Assembly: GCA_019239425.1 (NCBI GenBank)
Contig: JAFAZX010000027.1
Span: 124,001-188,000, forward strand
From: Acidobacteriota bacterium
GTDB taxonomy: Bacteria; Acidobacteriota; Blastocatellia; Pyrinomonadales; Pyrinomonadaceae
Length of the DNA stretch: 64,000 nucleotides
Direction: 5' to 3'
Below the pieces are notes generated by a model that was not told the origin of the DNA, did no database searches, and saw nothing but the letters and a program-made list of their open reading frames with translations. Within the stretch, counting starts at the first letter, position 1; every line of letters starts with the position of its first letter. The position numbers and the translations under genes are program-made. Of this stretch, positions 1 to 11,414 are shown one piece after another.

Positions 1-2520
1 CCTTCGGGCTCCGCGCTCGTCTACTCGACCTACCTCGGCGGCAGCGACGTGGACTCGGGCCGCAGCATCGCGCTCGATGCGGCCGGCTCGGCCTACGTCG
101 CGGGCGGGACGAACTCTGCGGACTTCCCCGTCAAGAACGCCTTGCAGCCGCAGAAGAAGGGCAAGACCGAGGACTTCTTCCTGACCAAGCTCGCGCCCGA
201 CGGCAAATCTTTCGAATACTCGACCTTCCTCGGCGGCACGGAGTACGAGCCCGGCTACGACGCGCACGTCGCGGTGGACGCCGCGGGCGCCGCGTACCTC
301 GCGGGCTACACGTACTCGGCCGACTACCCGACGACGCCCGGCGCGTTCCAGACGGCGCCGAAGCTGCAGGCCGGCTTCTTCATCTCGGACGTGGTCGTGT
401 CGAAGGTCGCGCCCGGCGGCGGCTCGCTCGTCTACTCGACCTACCTCGGCGGCGCGAGCGGCGAGTACGCCTTCGGCATCGCGGTGGACGCCTCGGGCCA
501 GGCGCACGTCGCGGGTGCGACCAACTCGGACGACTTCCCCACGCAGAACGCGCTCCAGCCGGCCGCGCGCGACCCCTTTGGCAACGGCTTCCTCACGAAG
601 CTGAACGCCGCGGGCACGGGGCTCGTCTACTCGACCTACCTCGGCGGGACGCCGCACGCCGCCTGCGGAGGGAGGATCATCTTCGACCCCGTCGTCTGCG
701 GCGGCGAGGACGCGTCGGCCGTCGCCGTCGACGCGGCCGGCAACGCCTACGTCACGGGCCACACCACGTCGCTCGACTTCCCCGCGCCGTCCGACCCGCT
801 CCAGGCCGGACTGAACGGCCCTTCGGACGCGTACGTCATCAAGCTCAACCCCGCGGGGCAGGCGCTCTTCTCGACGACCATCGGCGGGAGCTCCTACGAG
901 TACGGCGCGGACATAGAGGCCGGCCCCGGCGGCGCCGTCTACCTGTTCGGCTACACCTCCTCTGACGACTTCCCCACCGTCAACGCGTTCCGCGAAAGCC
1001 AGTCGCCCGGCTTCTACGACCCCGTCTACGGCGGCTTCCTCGCCAAGCTCTCCGACGTTCCGCCGCCGGGCCAGACGGGCCGCGTCCACTTCGATTCCCA
1101 GACCTATTCGGTGAGCGAGTCGGGGCGCACGGCGCAGGTGGGCGTGGTGCGCTCGGGCGACCTCTCGCAAGAAGTCTCGGTCGACTACTCGACGAGCGCC
1201 GAGGGCAAGGCTTCGGAGCGTTCCGACTTCACGACCGCGCGCGGCACGCTGCGCTTCGCGCCGGGCGAGACGCTGAAGAGCTTCAACGTCTCCGTCACCG
1301 ACGACCGCACGGTCGAGGGCGACGAGTGGCTCACGCTCTCGCTCCACAACCTGCGCGGCCCGGCCGTGCTCGACGCGCCCGCCTCGGCCCGCCTCAACAT
1401 CCTCGACGACGACGAGCACCCGGGCACGACGAACCCCGTCGACGCTTCGCAGTTCTTCGTCCGCCAGCACTACCTCGACTTCCTCGGCCGCGAGCCGGAC
1501 GCAGACGGCCTTGCGTTCTGGACGAACGAGATCGAGAAGTGCGGGGCGGACGCGCAGTGCCGCGAGGTGAAGCGCGTCAACGTCTCGGCCGCGTTCTTCC
1601 TGTCGATTGAGTTTCAGGAAATAGGCTTCCTCGTCGAGCGCTTCCACACGCTCGCCTTCGCGGAGCACGTCCCCTACCGCAGCTTCGTCAAGGAGGCGCG
1701 GGAGGTCGGCGAGGGCGTCGTCGTCGGCCAGGGCGAATGGCAGAAGCGCCTCGAAGCGAACCGCCGCGCCTACGCCGAGGCGTTCACGCAGCGCGCCGAC
1801 TTCCGCGCGGAGTTCCCCGAGAGTCTGACGGCCGCGCAGTACGTCGAGCGCCTCAACGCGAGGGCGTCGGGCGCTCTCTCCACCTCGGAGTTCGCGGCGC
1901 TCGTCGCGGGACTCGAAGCGGGCACGGAGACGCGCGGCAGCGTCCTGCTCAAGGTCGCCGACGACCCGGACTTCCGCCGCCGCGAGTTCGCGCCCGCCTT
2001 CGTCCTGATGCAGTACCTCGGCTACCTCAGGCGCGACCCCGACGAATACGGCTTCCAGTTCTGGCTCAACAAGCTCAACCAGTTCGGCGGCGACTTCCAG
2101 AAGGCCGAGATGGTCAAAGCCTTCATCTCATCCGACGAGTACCGCTGGCGCTTCTACCAGCCGCAGAAGGAGGCCGCCTTCGGCACGCCCTTCTCGCTCG
2201 GCTTCGGCGAGCAGGCCGTCATCCTCCCCGACAAGCTGCGCGTGACCCTCTACGACCAGGGCTTCGACTCGCGCTGCCCGCGCGGCACGCAGTGCACCGC
2301 GCCCGGCTCCGTCTCCGTCCTCATCGACGCCCTCAAGCCGAGCGGCGAGGACGCGCGCTTCATCCTCTCCATCCCCGGCGGCGTCCCGCGCCCCTACACG
2401 GGCAACACGCCCCACTCGGCCCTCGGCTACACCTTCCGACTCCTCCAGGCCGACCCCGAGCCGCCCTACCCCAACCCCGCCCCGCCCTTCACAGTGCTCC
2501 TCCAGGTGGACAAACCCTGA
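1..2520 (+). CDS. SBBP beta-propeller / Calx-beta / DUF4214 surface protein (5' partial)
   Basis: The reading frame is open from base 1, and the residues before the first possible start (GTG at 49) already form a repeat of the type LVYSTYLGG, so the N-terminus lies outside the window. Bases 1-1065 encode SBBP propeller repeats, recognisable by recurring VYSTYLGG and AVDAAGxAYVxG motifs. Bases about 1080-1420 encode a Calx-beta domain ending in LNILDDDE. Bases about 1450-2160 encode DUF4214 with two copies of a YLxFLxRxPDxxGxxFW signature. A tail of about 110 residues with one Cys pair ([13 protein letters not shown]) follows. Such proteins are typically secreted or surface-bound and common in Acidobacteria. 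An exported adhesion or matrix role is inferred; no enzymatic motif is visible. Confidence 0.85.
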   Translation, partial: PSGSALVYSTYLGGSDVDSGRSIALDAAGSAYVAGGTNSADFPVKNALQPQKKGKTEDFFLTKLAPDGKSFEYSTFLGGTEYEPGYDAHVAVDAAGAAYLAGYTYSADYPTTPGAFQTAPKLQAGFFISDVVVSKVAPGGGSLVYSTYLGGASGEYAFGIAVDASGQAHVAGATNSDDFPTQNALQPAARDPFGNGFLTKLNAAGTGLVYSTYLGGTPHAACGGRIIFDPVVCGGEDASAVAVDAAGNAYVTGHTTSLDFPAPSDPLQAGLNGPSDAYVIKLNPAGQALFSTTIGGSSYEYGADIEAGPGGAVYLFGYTSSDDFPTVNAFRESQSPGFYDPVYGGFLAKLSDVPPPGQTGRVHFDSQTYSVSESGRTAQVGVVRSGDLSQEVSVDYSTSAEGKASERSDFTTARGTLRFAPGETLKSFNVSVTDDRTVEGDEWLTLSLHNLRGPAVLDAPASARLNILDDDEHPGTTNPVDASQFFVRQHYLDFLGREPDADGLAFWTNEIEKCGADAQCREVKRVNVSAAFFLSIEFQEIGFLVERFHTLAFAEHVPYRSFVKEAREVGEGVVVGQGEWQKRLEANRRAYAEAFTQRADFRAEFPESLTAAQYVERLNARASGALSTSEFAALVAGLEAGTETRGSVLLKVADDPDFRRREFAPAFVLMQYLGYLRRDPDEYGFQFWLNKLNQFGGDFQKAEMVKAFISSDEYRWRFYQPQKEAAFGTPFSLGFGEQAVILPDKLRVTLYDQGFDSRCPRGTQCTAPGSVSVLIDALKPSGEDARFILSIPGGVPRPYTGNTPHSALGYTFRLLQADPEPPYPNPAPPFTVLLQVDKP

Positions 2521-2540
2521 GACGTGCAGGCCCGAACAAA

Positions 2541-2579
2541 AAGAAGGAAGGCCACTCATATCGAGTGGCCTTCCTTCTT
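2541..2579. terminator. Bidirectional hairpin terminator between the SBBP gene and tRNA-Pro
   Basis: A perfect 17-bp inverted repeat (AAGAAGGAAGGCCACTC and its complement) with a 5-nt loop lies 20 bases after the SBBP stop codon. On the minus strand it is followed by a T-rich run (CTTTTTGTT), so it is a good rho-independent terminator for the tRNA. On the plus strand the tail is pyrimidine-rich but weaker. Confidence 0.75.
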
Positions 2580-2589
2580 CATCATCCAA

Positions 2590-2664
<75 letters not shown>

Positions 2665-2670
2665 TCGAAT

Positions 2671-3078
2671 TCACCAAATGAAGTCCCGAGCATTCAGGAT
2701 GCTCTTCGTCTGTCCATTCTTAGCAGGTTCGAGCCTAACAGTAAAGCTGGCGCGCTCACAAAAAAGCTCGGCCTCGAACCTCAGCACCTCGTCCAACTGC
2801 GGGACGTAGACCAGCAGCGCGTCCACCTCGCTCGCGCAGTAGCGGCGGCGCAGCCGGCGTCCCTCCCAGCTTTTCAAATTAACCTTAACGCTGCCCGCGC
2901 TGTGCGGCGACTTGCCGCCCGCGTACTTGACCTGAACCCGCTCCAGCCTGCGCCCGTCGTCAAGGATGAAGTCGTACCTTGATTCGACCAGCGGCCTGCT
3001 CAAAACGACGCCCTTCTCGGCGGCCCTGAGCTGTACTTTGAGCTGCGCGATCTCGCCCTTCTGGTGGGTGACGTGCAT
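2671..3078 (-). CDS. PD-(D/E)XK nuclease-like protein (group I intron endonuclease type)
   Basis: About 135 residues. The order QKGEIAQLK, then [16 protein letters not shown], then RVQVKY matches the PD-(D/E)XK core of the small family related to cyanobacterial group I intron endonucleases (PDDEXK_5). The Asp of YDFILDD and the QVK motif are the likely catalytic residues. The start at [11 protein letters not shown] is chosen because family members begin a few residues before QKGE; an in-frame start eight codons upstream is possible. There is no intron or partner methylase nearby. It lies directly upstream of a tRNA gene, a common integration neighbourhood, but no integrase or att repeat is seen. 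The biological role is unknown. Confidence 0.7.
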   Translation of the reverse strand: MHVTHQKGEIAQLKVQLRAAEKGVVLSRPLVESRYDFILDDGRRLERVQVKYAGGKSPHSAGSVKVNLKSWEGRRLRRRYCASEVDALLVYVPQLDEVLRFEAELFCERASFTVRLEPAKNGQTKSILNARDFIW

Positions 3079-3192
3079 GACCTGTACCTTGCAAGGTCGC
3101 AATCAACCCGGCACCCAACCTGGCGGAGTCACGCACCGACGAACGGACAGCAAGCATTCTAAGTCGCGTGGTTATGCGTGTCAAACCCGCGC

Positions 3193-3861
3193 TCAGTCGG
3201 TGGCCTTGTCCGCGACCTTGCCGCCCGCCTCGTGGCCGGGGCGGGAGTGTTTGAAGTGGCGCCAGACCCACCAGACGGCGGCGGCGAGGATGACGGCGCC
3301 GATGAGGAAGTCAAAGCGGTGGAACCAGGTCTTCAAGGTCTCGCTCTTGTCCCACTGCTCGCCGAGGAGTTGGCCGACGTAGGCGAGGCCGAGGCACCAG
3401 GGGAGCGAGCCGAGGAAGGTGTAGACGGTGAACTTCGTCATGTTCATCCGCGCGATCCCGGCCGGGAAGGCGATGAAGGTGCGGACGACCGGCAGCAGGC
3501 GGCTGGCGAAGACGATGACCTCGCCGTAGCGCTCGAACCAGCGGTCTGCGAGGTCGAGGTCGTGGCGCGAGAGGAGGACGTAGCGCCCGTACTTCTCGAC
3601 GAACGGCCGCCCGCCGTAGAGGCCCGCGTAGTAGGCGACCCACGAGCCGACGACGCAGCCCACGGCGCCGGCCACGCCCACCCACCAGAGGTTGAACTGC
3701 CCCTTGTAAACGAGATAGCCCGAGAACGGCATGATGATCTCGGACGGCAGCGGGATGCAGGCCGACTCAATCGCCATCAGGAGCGCGACGCCCGAGTAGC
3801 CCAGCGCCGAGATGGTCGCCACGATGTAGTAGGAAAGGAATTCGATGATTCTCGCGATCAC
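3193..3861 (-). CDS. DedA family membrane protein
   Basis: 222 residues with several hydrophobic helices. Family signatures are present: ESACIPLPSEIIMPFSGYL near residue 33, GxxxGxxxxYYxGxxGGR near 72-85, and SRLLPVVRTFIAFPAGIARM near 120-140. DedA (SNARE-associated) proteins are integral membrane proteins now regarded as undecaprenyl-phosphate or phospholipid transporters that support membrane homeostasis. The exact substrate cannot be read from the sequence. The GTG start at 3861 is preceded by GGAG six bases upstream. Downstream on the same strand lies the nuclease-like gene; upstream a hairpin element separates it from pcm. Confidence 0.9.
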   Translation of the reverse strand: MIARIIEFLSYYIVATISALGYSGVALLMAIESACIPLPSEIIMPFSGYLVYKGQFNLWWVGVAGAVGCVVGSWVAYYAGLYGGRPFVEKYGRYVLLSRHDLDLADRWFERYGEVIVFASRLLPVVRTFIAFPAGIARMNMTKFTVYTFLGSLPWCLGLAYVGQLLGEQWDKSETLKTWFHRFDFLIGAVILAAAVWWVWRHFKHSRPGHEAGGKVADKATD

Positions 3862-3878
3862 TATTCACTCCGTGAAAA

Positions 3879-3956
3879 GGGTGCTGGGTGCTGGGTTTTG
3901 GGTACTGGGTAAAACCCGGTTCTTCCCCAGCACCTAACACCCAGCACCCAGCACCC
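3879..3956. repeat. Heptad hairpin element, TGGGTGC family, copy 1
   Basis: The left arm is tandem TGGGTGC-like heptads and the right arm its near-exact inverse (CCCAGCACC units), separated by about 15 bases containing AACCCGG. It fills the gap between pcm and the DedA gene; the pcm stop codon lies at its right edge. It could form a hairpin with about 30-bp arms in DNA or RNA. There is no T-run, so it is not a standard terminator. Confidence 0.85.
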
Positions 3957-4642
3957 TAGCTCTCGTTCCAGCCGTGCCGGCCGATGAGCGGGACGAAGGC
4001 GCAGGCGCCGTGCTCCTCGTGCTGGAAGCCCTCCTCAGTCCTGATGACGCGGACGAGGCGCTGCGACTCGCGCGACTCTCCGACGGGGAGGACGAGGCGT
4101 CCACCGACCTTGAGCTGCGCGAGCAGAGGGTCGGGGACGCGCGGGCCGCCCGCGGCGACGAGGATGCCGTCGTAGGGCGCGTGCGCGCTCCAGCCCATCG
4201 TGCCGTCGAAGCACTTGACCGTCGCGTTGTAGATGCCCAGCGAACGTATGCGCGCCTGCGCCTGGCGCGCGAGGTCGCCGATGCGCTCGATGGCGTAGAC
4301 CTGGCCCGCGACGCGCGCGAGCACGGCCGTCTGGTAGCCGGAGCCGGCGCCGATTTCGAGCACGCGGCTCGACTTGTCGGCCTCGAGCAGCTCGGTCATG
4401 CGCGCGACGATGTACGGCTGCGAGATGGTCTGGTTGGCGTCGATGGGGAGCGCGTGGTCGCCGTAGGAGCGCCCCTGCAGGGCTTCGGGGACGAAGAGGT
4501 GGCGCGGCACCTCCGCCATCGCTTCGAGGACGCGCGCGTCGCGGATGCGGTAGTGGTCGCGCAGGCGCTCGACCATGCGCTGGCGCGGGATGCGGTAGCT
4601 CGAAGACTGCGCGGCCGACCAGTTTGAAGACGAAGAACTCAA
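3956..4642 (-). CDS. pcm: Protein-L-isoaspartate O-methyltransferase
   Basis: 228 residues. SAM-binding motif I, VLEIGAGSGYQTAVLA, is at about 94-109. The PCMT N-terminal signature RHLFVPEALQGRSYGDHALPI and the substrate-site segment QTISQPYIVARM are both present. The enzyme methylates L-isoaspartyl residues in damaged proteins so that they can revert to aspartate. It follows surE by 31 bases on the same strand, the classic surE-pcm arrangement of stress-survival genes. The assigned start is a TTG at 4642; MVERLRDHY at residue 23 is an alternative. The last codon touches a heptad hairpin element. Confidence 0.93.
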   Translation of the reverse strand: MSSSSSNWSAAQSSSYRIPRQRMVERLRDHYRIRDARVLEAMAEVPRHLFVPEALQGRSYGDHALPIDANQTISQPYIVARMTELLEADKSSRVLEIGAGSGYQTAVLARVAGQVYAIERIGDLARQAQARIRSLGIYNATVKCFDGTMGWSAHAPYDGILVAAGGPRVPDPLLAQLKVGGRLVLPVGESRESQRLVRVIRTEEGFQHEEHGACAFVPLIGRHGWNES

Positions 4643-4673
4643 AAACCCTCTTCCCTTGACCCGCGGACAGACT

Positions 4674-5468
4674 TTAACTCAAACCCGCCGGCTGATCCTC
4701 TTCCCGCCCCGCGGCCGCCTCCGCGCCGAGGCGGTTCCAGAGGTCGAGCGCGTCGAGCGCGCTGTGGTTCGTCATGTCGCTCCGCAGCGGCGTGACGGAG
4801 ATGCAGCCGGCCTCGACCGCCGCGTAGTCCGTCCCGTCCTCCGTGCTCGTGCCGTAATACTCCTCGCCGATCCAGTAGTAGGCCTTGCCGCGCGGGTCGA
4901 TGTGCTCGGTGATGATGGGGCGCGCCTTCTTAATGCCCTGGCGGGTGACGCGCACGCCCGCGATCTCGCCCGGCGGGATGTTGATGTTGAGCAGCGTGCC
5001 CTCGGGCAGGGGCTCGTTCAGGACTTTGCGCGCGGCCGCGACGGCGAAGCGCGCGGCCTCTGTGAAGTCGTAGTTCTCGCGCGCGACGAGGCTGAAGGCG
5101 AGGCCCGGCACGCCGAGGATAGTCGCTTCGAGCGCGCCCGCGACCGTGCCCGAGTAGGTGGCGTCGTCGCCGAGGTTGCCGCCGTGGTTGATGCCGGAGC
5201 AGCAGATGTCGGGCAGCTCGTCGGGGCCGAGGATCTGGTTGAGGGCGAGCGTGACGCAGTCGGTCGGCGTGCCGTCCACAGTCCAGTGGCGCTCGTCGAT
5301 CCTGCGGATGCGCAGGGGGCGCGAGAGCGTCAGGCTGTGCGAGGCGCCGCTCATCTCCGCGGCGGGCGCGACCACGTACACGTCGCCGAGCTCGCGCAGG
5401 GCCTCCTCCAACTTCGTGAGGCCGTCGGAATGTATGCCGTCGTCGTTTGTCAGAAGAATGCGAACCAT
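4674..5468 (-). CDS. surE: 5'/3'-nucleotidase SurE
   Basis: 264 residues, normal length for the family. The metal-binding set is intact: N8-D9-D10 in ILLTNDDGI, S40 in EMSGASHS and N94 in SGINHGGNLGDD. SurE hydrolyses nucleoside monophosphates and short polyphosphates and is a cytosolic stationary-phase enzyme. The ATG start at 5468 is the family start, because MVRILLTNDDG begins the fold. It is the first gene of a surE-pcm-dedA run on the minus strand. Confidence 0.95.
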   Translation of the reverse strand: MVRILLTNDDGIHSDGLTKLEEALRELGDVYVVAPAAEMSGASHSLTLSRPLRIRRIDERHWTVDGTPTDCVTLALNQILGPDELPDICCSGINHGGNLGDDATYSGTVAGALEATILGVPGLAFSLVARENYDFTEAARFAVAAARKVLNEPLPEGTLLNINIPPGEIAGVRVTRQGIKKARPIITEHIDPRGKAYYWIGEEYYGTSTEDGTDYAAVEAGCISVTPLRSDMTNHSALDALDLWNRLGAEAAAGREEDQPAGLS

Positions 5469-5532
5469 AGGATTAAACCGCGAGACATTACACCTTAACG
5501 AACTGATTTATTCAAGCGAGCGCGCCCGAAGG

Positions 5533-5566
5533 AAAAGCCCCGCGACTTTTAACGGCCGCGGGGCTC
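5533..5566 (-). terminator. Rho-independent terminator after the radical SAM gene
   Basis: On the minus strand, 25 bases past the stop codon, a 9-bp stem AGCCCCGCG/CGCGGGGCT closes a 12-base loop and is followed by TTTTCC. This is a conventional terminator for the upstream radical SAM gene, and it separates it from surE. Confidence 0.75.
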
Positions 5567-5590
5567 TCATGTCATAACTGACGAACCAGT

Positions 5591-7630
<2,040 letters not shown>

Positions 7631-8026
7631 CTTCGTCCCTTCATCAAGTTGCGCGGCCGGCCAGAGTGGCGAACGCGCCGCTGTCTATAATTTCAAGAGG
7701 CGCCGGTTGCGAGGGTCTTCGGAGAGAACTTCGACCCGGCGCCCGTCGGGAAAGTCTAACCACTCCTGTGTATCTTACCGCCGGCCAGACGTAGACCGGC
7801 ACAAGCCTTTCAGCAATGACCATGCCAGCGAGACTACTTTTACTTAAGTGAAGAAATAGCAGGAGAAACTGCCGTCCGCCGACTTACAGACCTTCTGGCG
7901 GCGAAGGTTTTTCCGAGTCAAAGAGCCCCAGCACTGTCTTACCGTCGAGTAGTGTAGACTAATGACCCACACGGCGCAATTCCGGCGAGGGCGGTCGGCT
8001 TTATTGACTCGCGGGGGTGAGAAAGT
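7631..8026. other. Intergenic gap of about 400 bases, no gene seen
   Basis: This region separates the divergent ends of the radical SAM gene (its 5' side) and hisN (its 3' end). It must hold the radical SAM promoter, but I see no convincing -35/-10 pair. It is less GC-rich than its neighbours and has no long open frame with coding character, no tRNA and no hairpin element of the kinds found elsewhere. Confidence 0.4.
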
Positions 8027-8815
8027 TTAGGAATTACGGCCTTTTCCCTCAACGATGCGCATGACCTCTCCGAAGAGGGCGCCGTTGGTCGCGACCGCGT
8101 TACCCGAATGGATCGTCCGAATCCCACGCCAGTCTGTGAAAGTCCCGCCCGCCTCTTCGAGCACAGGAAGCAGGGCCGCGCAGTCCCAGACGTTCATGGC
8201 CGGGTCGAGCATCACGTCGGCCCGCCCCGTCGCGACGAGGACGTAGCCGTAGCAGTCGCCCCAAGTCCGACGCTGCGCCGCGCGCCGCTGCAACTCCTCC
8301 GCGGCCGGGCCGAAGCCGTAGCGCGCGCACGACCCGAAGTCGGTCGAGAGGAGCAGAGCGTCTTCGAGATTACCCGTCTGCGAGACGCGCGCCGGCTCTC
8401 CGTTCCAGAAGCAGCCGAGCCCGCGGGCCGCGTAGACGATCTCGCCGAGCGCAGGAATGTTGATGACGCCGACCGAAGGGTCTCCGTCAACCTCACAGCC
8501 CAACAGGACGCCGTAGAAGGGGACGCCGTGGACGAAGGAGTACGTGCCGTCGATGGGGTCTATGATCCAGCGCCTGACGGAAGTGCCCGCGCTCTCGCCG
8601 GCCTCTTCGCCGACGATTGAGTCTTCGGGGAAGCGTTTCGAGATTTCGCGGCGGAGGAACTCTTCGGCCTCGACGTCGGCCTGCGTGACGAAGTTGTCCT
8701 TACCCTTGAGGCGCGTCTCCACGTCCCTGCGGAAATACTTGAGAGTTATCTCGCCCGCCTCGCGCGCGGCCTCGACCGAGAAGTCGAGCAGCCCTTTCAA
8801 CCCTTCGTCACTCAT
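8027..8815 (-). CDS. hisN: Histidinol-phosphatase, inositol monophosphatase family
   Basis: 262 residues of the IMPase fold with all metal ligands: GEE at 69-71, DPIDGT at 86-91 and WDCAA at 209-213. IMPase-type HisN removes phosphate from L-histidinol phosphate, the penultimate-stage reaction of histidine synthesis. The histidinol-phosphate assignment rests mainly on position: it is the last gene of the his operon and its start overlaps hisIE by eight bases. By sequence alone it could also be an inositol or sugar monophosphatase. Confidence 0.85.
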   Translation of the reverse strand: MSDEGLKGLLDFSVEAAREAGEITLKYFRRDVETRLKGKDNFVTQADVEAEEFLRREISKRFPEDSIVGEEAGESAGTSVRRWIIDPIDGTYSFVHGVPFYGVLLGCEVDGDPSVGVINIPALGEIVYAARGLGCFWNGEPARVSQTGNLEDALLLSTDFGSCARYGFGPAAEELQRRAAQRRTWGDCYGYVLVATGRADVMLDPAMNVWDCAALLPVLEEAGGTFTDWRGIRTIHSGNAVATNGALFGEVMRIVEGKGRNS

Positions 8816-9446
8816 CCGACTTCCCTCCCCCGCGCCTGCGCGCGAGTTCGCCCGCGAGCGCTCCGAGCGTCACCCCGCGCTCGACCATCAGAACGACGAG
8901 GTGGTAGATGAGGTCGGCCGTCTCCGCCGTCAAAGCGCCCAGGTCTGCGTCCTTCGCCGCGATGATGGTCTCGGCCGACTCCTCGCCCACCTTCTTGAGA
9001 ATCTTGTTCAGGCCCTTCTCGAAGAGGTACGTGGTGTAAGAGCCTTCGGGCATCTCCCGCTTCCGCCCCTCGATGACGCCGTAAAGCTCTTCGAGCACGT
9101 CGCCAATTCGGGCGGCCTCTTTCTCGACTTCGTCACGTTCGAAGCAGGAGACGGCGCCCGTGTGGCAGGCGGGGCCGCGCGGCTCGACGAGCACGACGAG
9201 GGCGTCCGAGTCGCAGTCGAGACGCACCTCGACGACGCGCTGCGTGTTGCCCGAGGTCGCGCCCTTGTGCCAAAGCTCCGAGCGCGAGCGTGACCAGAAC
9301 CACGTCTCGCCCTCGTCGAGAGTCCGGCGCAGGCTCTCCTCGTTCATGTACGCGAGCGTCAAAACCTCGCGCGTCCGCGCGTCCTGCACGACCGCGGGGA
9401 CTAAGCCGCGCTCGTCGAAACGCACGTCCTCCGGCCTCAAACTCAT
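8808..9446 (-). CDS. hisIE: Phosphoribosyl-AMP cyclohydrolase / phosphoribosyl-ATP pyrophosphatase
   Basis: 212 residues with two fused domains. The N-terminal HisI domain contains [31 protein letters not shown] and the metal-binding segment [22 protein letters not shown]. The C-terminal HisE domain contains [20 protein letters not shown] and [13 protein letters not shown]. It catalyses steps 2 and 3 of histidine biosynthesis. The open frame continues upstream, but the start is placed at ATG 9446 because it begins the HisI fold and overlaps the hisF stop as ATGA. Confidence 0.95.
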   Translation of the reverse strand: MSLRPEDVRFDERGLVPAVVQDARTREVLTLAYMNEESLRRTLDEGETWFWSRSRSELWHKGATSGNTQRVVEVRLDCDSDALVVLVEPRGPACHTGAVSCFERDEVEKEAARIGDVLEELYGVIEGRKREMPEGSYTTYLFEKGLNKILKKVGEESAETIIAAKDADLGALTAETADLIYHLVVLMVERGVTLGALAGELARRRGGGKSDE

Positions 9447-10201
9447 CTCACCAAGACTCCCCTCTCGCGCAGGTAAGCTTTCACCTCGCCGATCTGAAAC
9501 TCGCCGAAGTGGAAGAGCGACGCGGCGAGCACGGCGCTCGCGCCCCCCGCCGTCAAAGCCTCGTAGAAATGTTCGAGCCGCCCCGCGCCGCCCGAAGCGA
9601 TGACGGGGATCGAGACGGCGTCCGAGACGGCGCGCGTCAGGCCGATGTCGTAGCCGTCCTTCGTCCCGTCCCTGTCCATGCTCGTCAGAAGAATCTCGCC
9701 CGCGCCCAGAGCCTCGGCCCGCGCGGCCCACTCGACGGCGTCCCAGCCGATGTTCCGACGCCCGCCGTGCGTGTAAACGTCCCAGCCGGAGCCTTCCTTC
9801 CTCCGGCGCGCGTCGACGGCGACGACCATGCACTGGCTGCCGAAGACGTTCGCGCCCTCTGTTATCAGTTCGGGGCGCTCGACGGCCGCCGTGTTGAGCG
9901 AGACCTTGTCCGCGCCCGCGCGCAGCACCGCGCGCACGTCTTCAATTGACCCGAGGCCGCCGCCGACGCAGAGCGGGATGAAGACCTCGTCGGCGACGCG
10001 CCGGACGAGTTCCGAGACGATGGCGCGCTTGTCCGAAGAGGCCGTGATGTCGAGGAACGTCAACTCGTCGGCGCCTTCGAGGTCGTAGCGCTTCCCCTGC
10101 TCCACGGGATCGCCCGCGTCCACGAGCGACACGAACTTGATGCCCTTCACGACGCGCCCGGCGTCCACGTCCAGACACGGGATGATGCGTTTAGCCAACA
10201 T
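9443..10201 (-). CDS. hisF: Imidazole glycerol phosphate synthase, cyclase subunit
   Basis: 252 residues of a (beta/alpha)8 barrel. [20 protein letters not shown] begins the barrel with the catalytic Asp. [14 protein letters not shown] and [15 protein letters not shown] are the two phosphate-binding loops, and [13 protein letters not shown] carries the second catalytic Asp. With HisH it converts PRFAR and glutamine-derived ammonia into IGP and AICAR. Its 5' end overlaps hisH by 11 bases. No hisA lies between hisH and hisF, which is the usual place for it. Confidence 0.97.
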   Translation of the reverse strand: MLAKRIIPCLDVDAGRVVKGIKFVSLVDAGDPVEQGKRYDLEGADELTFLDITASSDKRAIVSELVRRVADEVFIPLCVGGGLGSIEDVRAVLRAGADKVSLNTAAVERPELITEGANVFGSQCMVVAVDARRRKEGSGWDVYTHGGRRNIGWDAVEWAARAEALGAGEILLTSMDRDGTKDGYDIGLTRAVSDAVSIPVIASGGAGRLEHFYEALTAGGASAVLAASLFHFGEFQIGEVKAYLRERGVLVR

Positions 10202-10802
10202 TTGATTCGGCGAAGTTCTTCAACAGACGCAGGCCCGCGGCCTGACTCTTTTCGGGGTGGAACTGCACGCCGCAGACGTTGCCGCGCGCGACGATTGAAG
10301 GGTAAGTGACGCCGTACTCCGTCTCGCCGACGACGGCCGCCGCGTCGTCGGCCTCGCAGTAGAAGGAGTGTACGAAGTAGAAGAAGGTCTTATCAACAAT
10401 CCCTTCGGCGAGCGCGTGCCCGCCCTTCCAGACGACCTGGTTCCAGCCGACCTGCGGCACGCGCAGGCCTTCTGGGAAGCGCCGCACGCGCCCCTTGAGG
10501 AGCCCGAGTCCGCGGGTCGTGCCGAACTCCTCCGACTCTTCGAAGAGCATCTGCATCCCGACGCAGACGCCCAAGAGCGGCGTCCCTTCTTCGACGCGCT
10601 CGCGCACCAAACGGTCGAAGCCGCGCTCCCGCAAGCCCTCCATGCAGGCGCGGAACGCGCCGACGCCCGGCAGCACCAGCTTCGACGCGGAACGCAGAAC
10701 CTTCTCCTCGGAGCTGACCTGCGCCTCCACCCCGCCCGCGTGGAAAGCCTTCTCCACCGAGCGCAGGTTGCCGACGCCGTAGTCGATGATGGCGACGCTC
10801 AC
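10191..10802 (-). CDS. hisH: Imidazole glycerol phosphate synthase, glutamine amidotransferase subunit
   Basis: 203 residues, a class I glutamine amidotransferase. The nucleophile Cys is in [14 protein letters not shown], the oxyanion region in LPGVGAF, and the His/Glu pair in VQFHPEKS. It supplies ammonia to HisF. The start is the GTG at 10802, which overlaps the hisB stop as GTGA and begins the fold with [16 protein letters not shown]. The open frame extends another 140 codons upstream inside hisB, but that part is a shadow. Confidence 0.95.
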   Translation of the reverse strand: MSVAIIDYGVGNLRSVEKAFHAGGVEAQVSSEEKVLRSASKLVLPGVGAFRACMEGLRERGFDRLVRERVEEGTPLLGVCVGMQMLFEESEEFGTTRGLGLLKGRVRRFPEGLRVPQVGWNQVVWKGGHALAEGIVDKTFFYFVHSFYCEADDAAAVVGETEYGVTYPSIVARGNVCGVQFHPEKSQAAGLRLLKNFAESNVG

Positions 10803-11407
10803 AGAACCCCTTTCGTGCTCGGCACGCCCGTCACGCGCGGGTCGCGCTCGACCGCCTTGCGCAGGGCGCGCGCCGTCGCCTTGAAAGTCCCTTCGAGGAT
10901 GTGGTGCGTGTTGCGCCCGCGCAGGCAGTCTATGTGGAGGTTGCAGCGCGCGGCCTCGGCGAGCGAGCGCCAGAAGTGCTCGGCCAGCTCGACCGAGAAG
11001 TTGCCGATCATCTGCCGCCGCGTCTCGACTGCGTAGACGAGGTAGAAGCGTCCCGACAGGTCGATCACCGAGCGGCACAGAGCCTCGTCCATCGGCACGG
11101 TCGCCTCGCCGTAACGTGAGATGCCCGCCTTGTCGCCGAGCGCCTCGGCGAGCGCCTGCCCGAGCGTGATGGCGATGTCTTCGACCGAGTGGTGGTCGTC
11201 GATGTGCAGGTCGCCGCGGCACTCGACTTCCAGGTCGAACAGCCCGTGGCGCGCGAACAGCTCGAGCATGTGGTCGAGGAAGGCGATGCCGGTCGACACC
11301 TTCGATTGTCCCGCCCCGTCCAGCGAGAGGCGGACGCGCACGTCCGTCTCCTTCGTCCTGCGCCGCGCCTCCGCCTCACGCACGCGTGTCTGTAGGTCTG
11401 TGGACAT
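10799..11407 (-). CDS. hisB: Imidazoleglycerol-phosphate dehydratase
   Basis: 202 residues, monofunctional HisB. It contains the two Mn-binding HHxxED-type motifs (DDHHSVEDIAITLG and RNTHHILEGTFKA) and the family signature GIAFLDHMLELFARHG. It dehydrates IGP to imidazole acetol-phosphate. There is no N-terminal phosphatase domain, consistent with a separate hisN at the operon end. It lies seven bases after hisC and overlaps hisH by four. Confidence 0.97.
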   Translation of the reverse strand: MSTDLQTRVREAEARRRTKETDVRVRLSLDGAGQSKVSTGIAFLDHMLELFARHGLFDLEVECRGDLHIDDHHSVEDIAITLGQALAEALGDKAGISRYGEATVPMDEALCRSVIDLSGRFYLVYAVETRRQMIGNFSVELAEHFWRSLAEAARCNLHIDCLRGRNTHHILEGTFKATARALRKAVERDPRVTGVPSTKGVL

Positions 11408-11414
11408 CAGCCTT

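Noticed and set aside
2671..3102. Integrated genomic island at tRNA-Pro
   Set aside because: There is no integrase, direct repeat of the tRNA 3' end or compositional break. Only the nuclease-like gene hints at mobility.
7685..7691. TATAAT hexamer on the plus strand upstream of the radical SAM gene
   Set aside because: It points away from any plus-strand gene and has no -35 partner at 16-18 bases.
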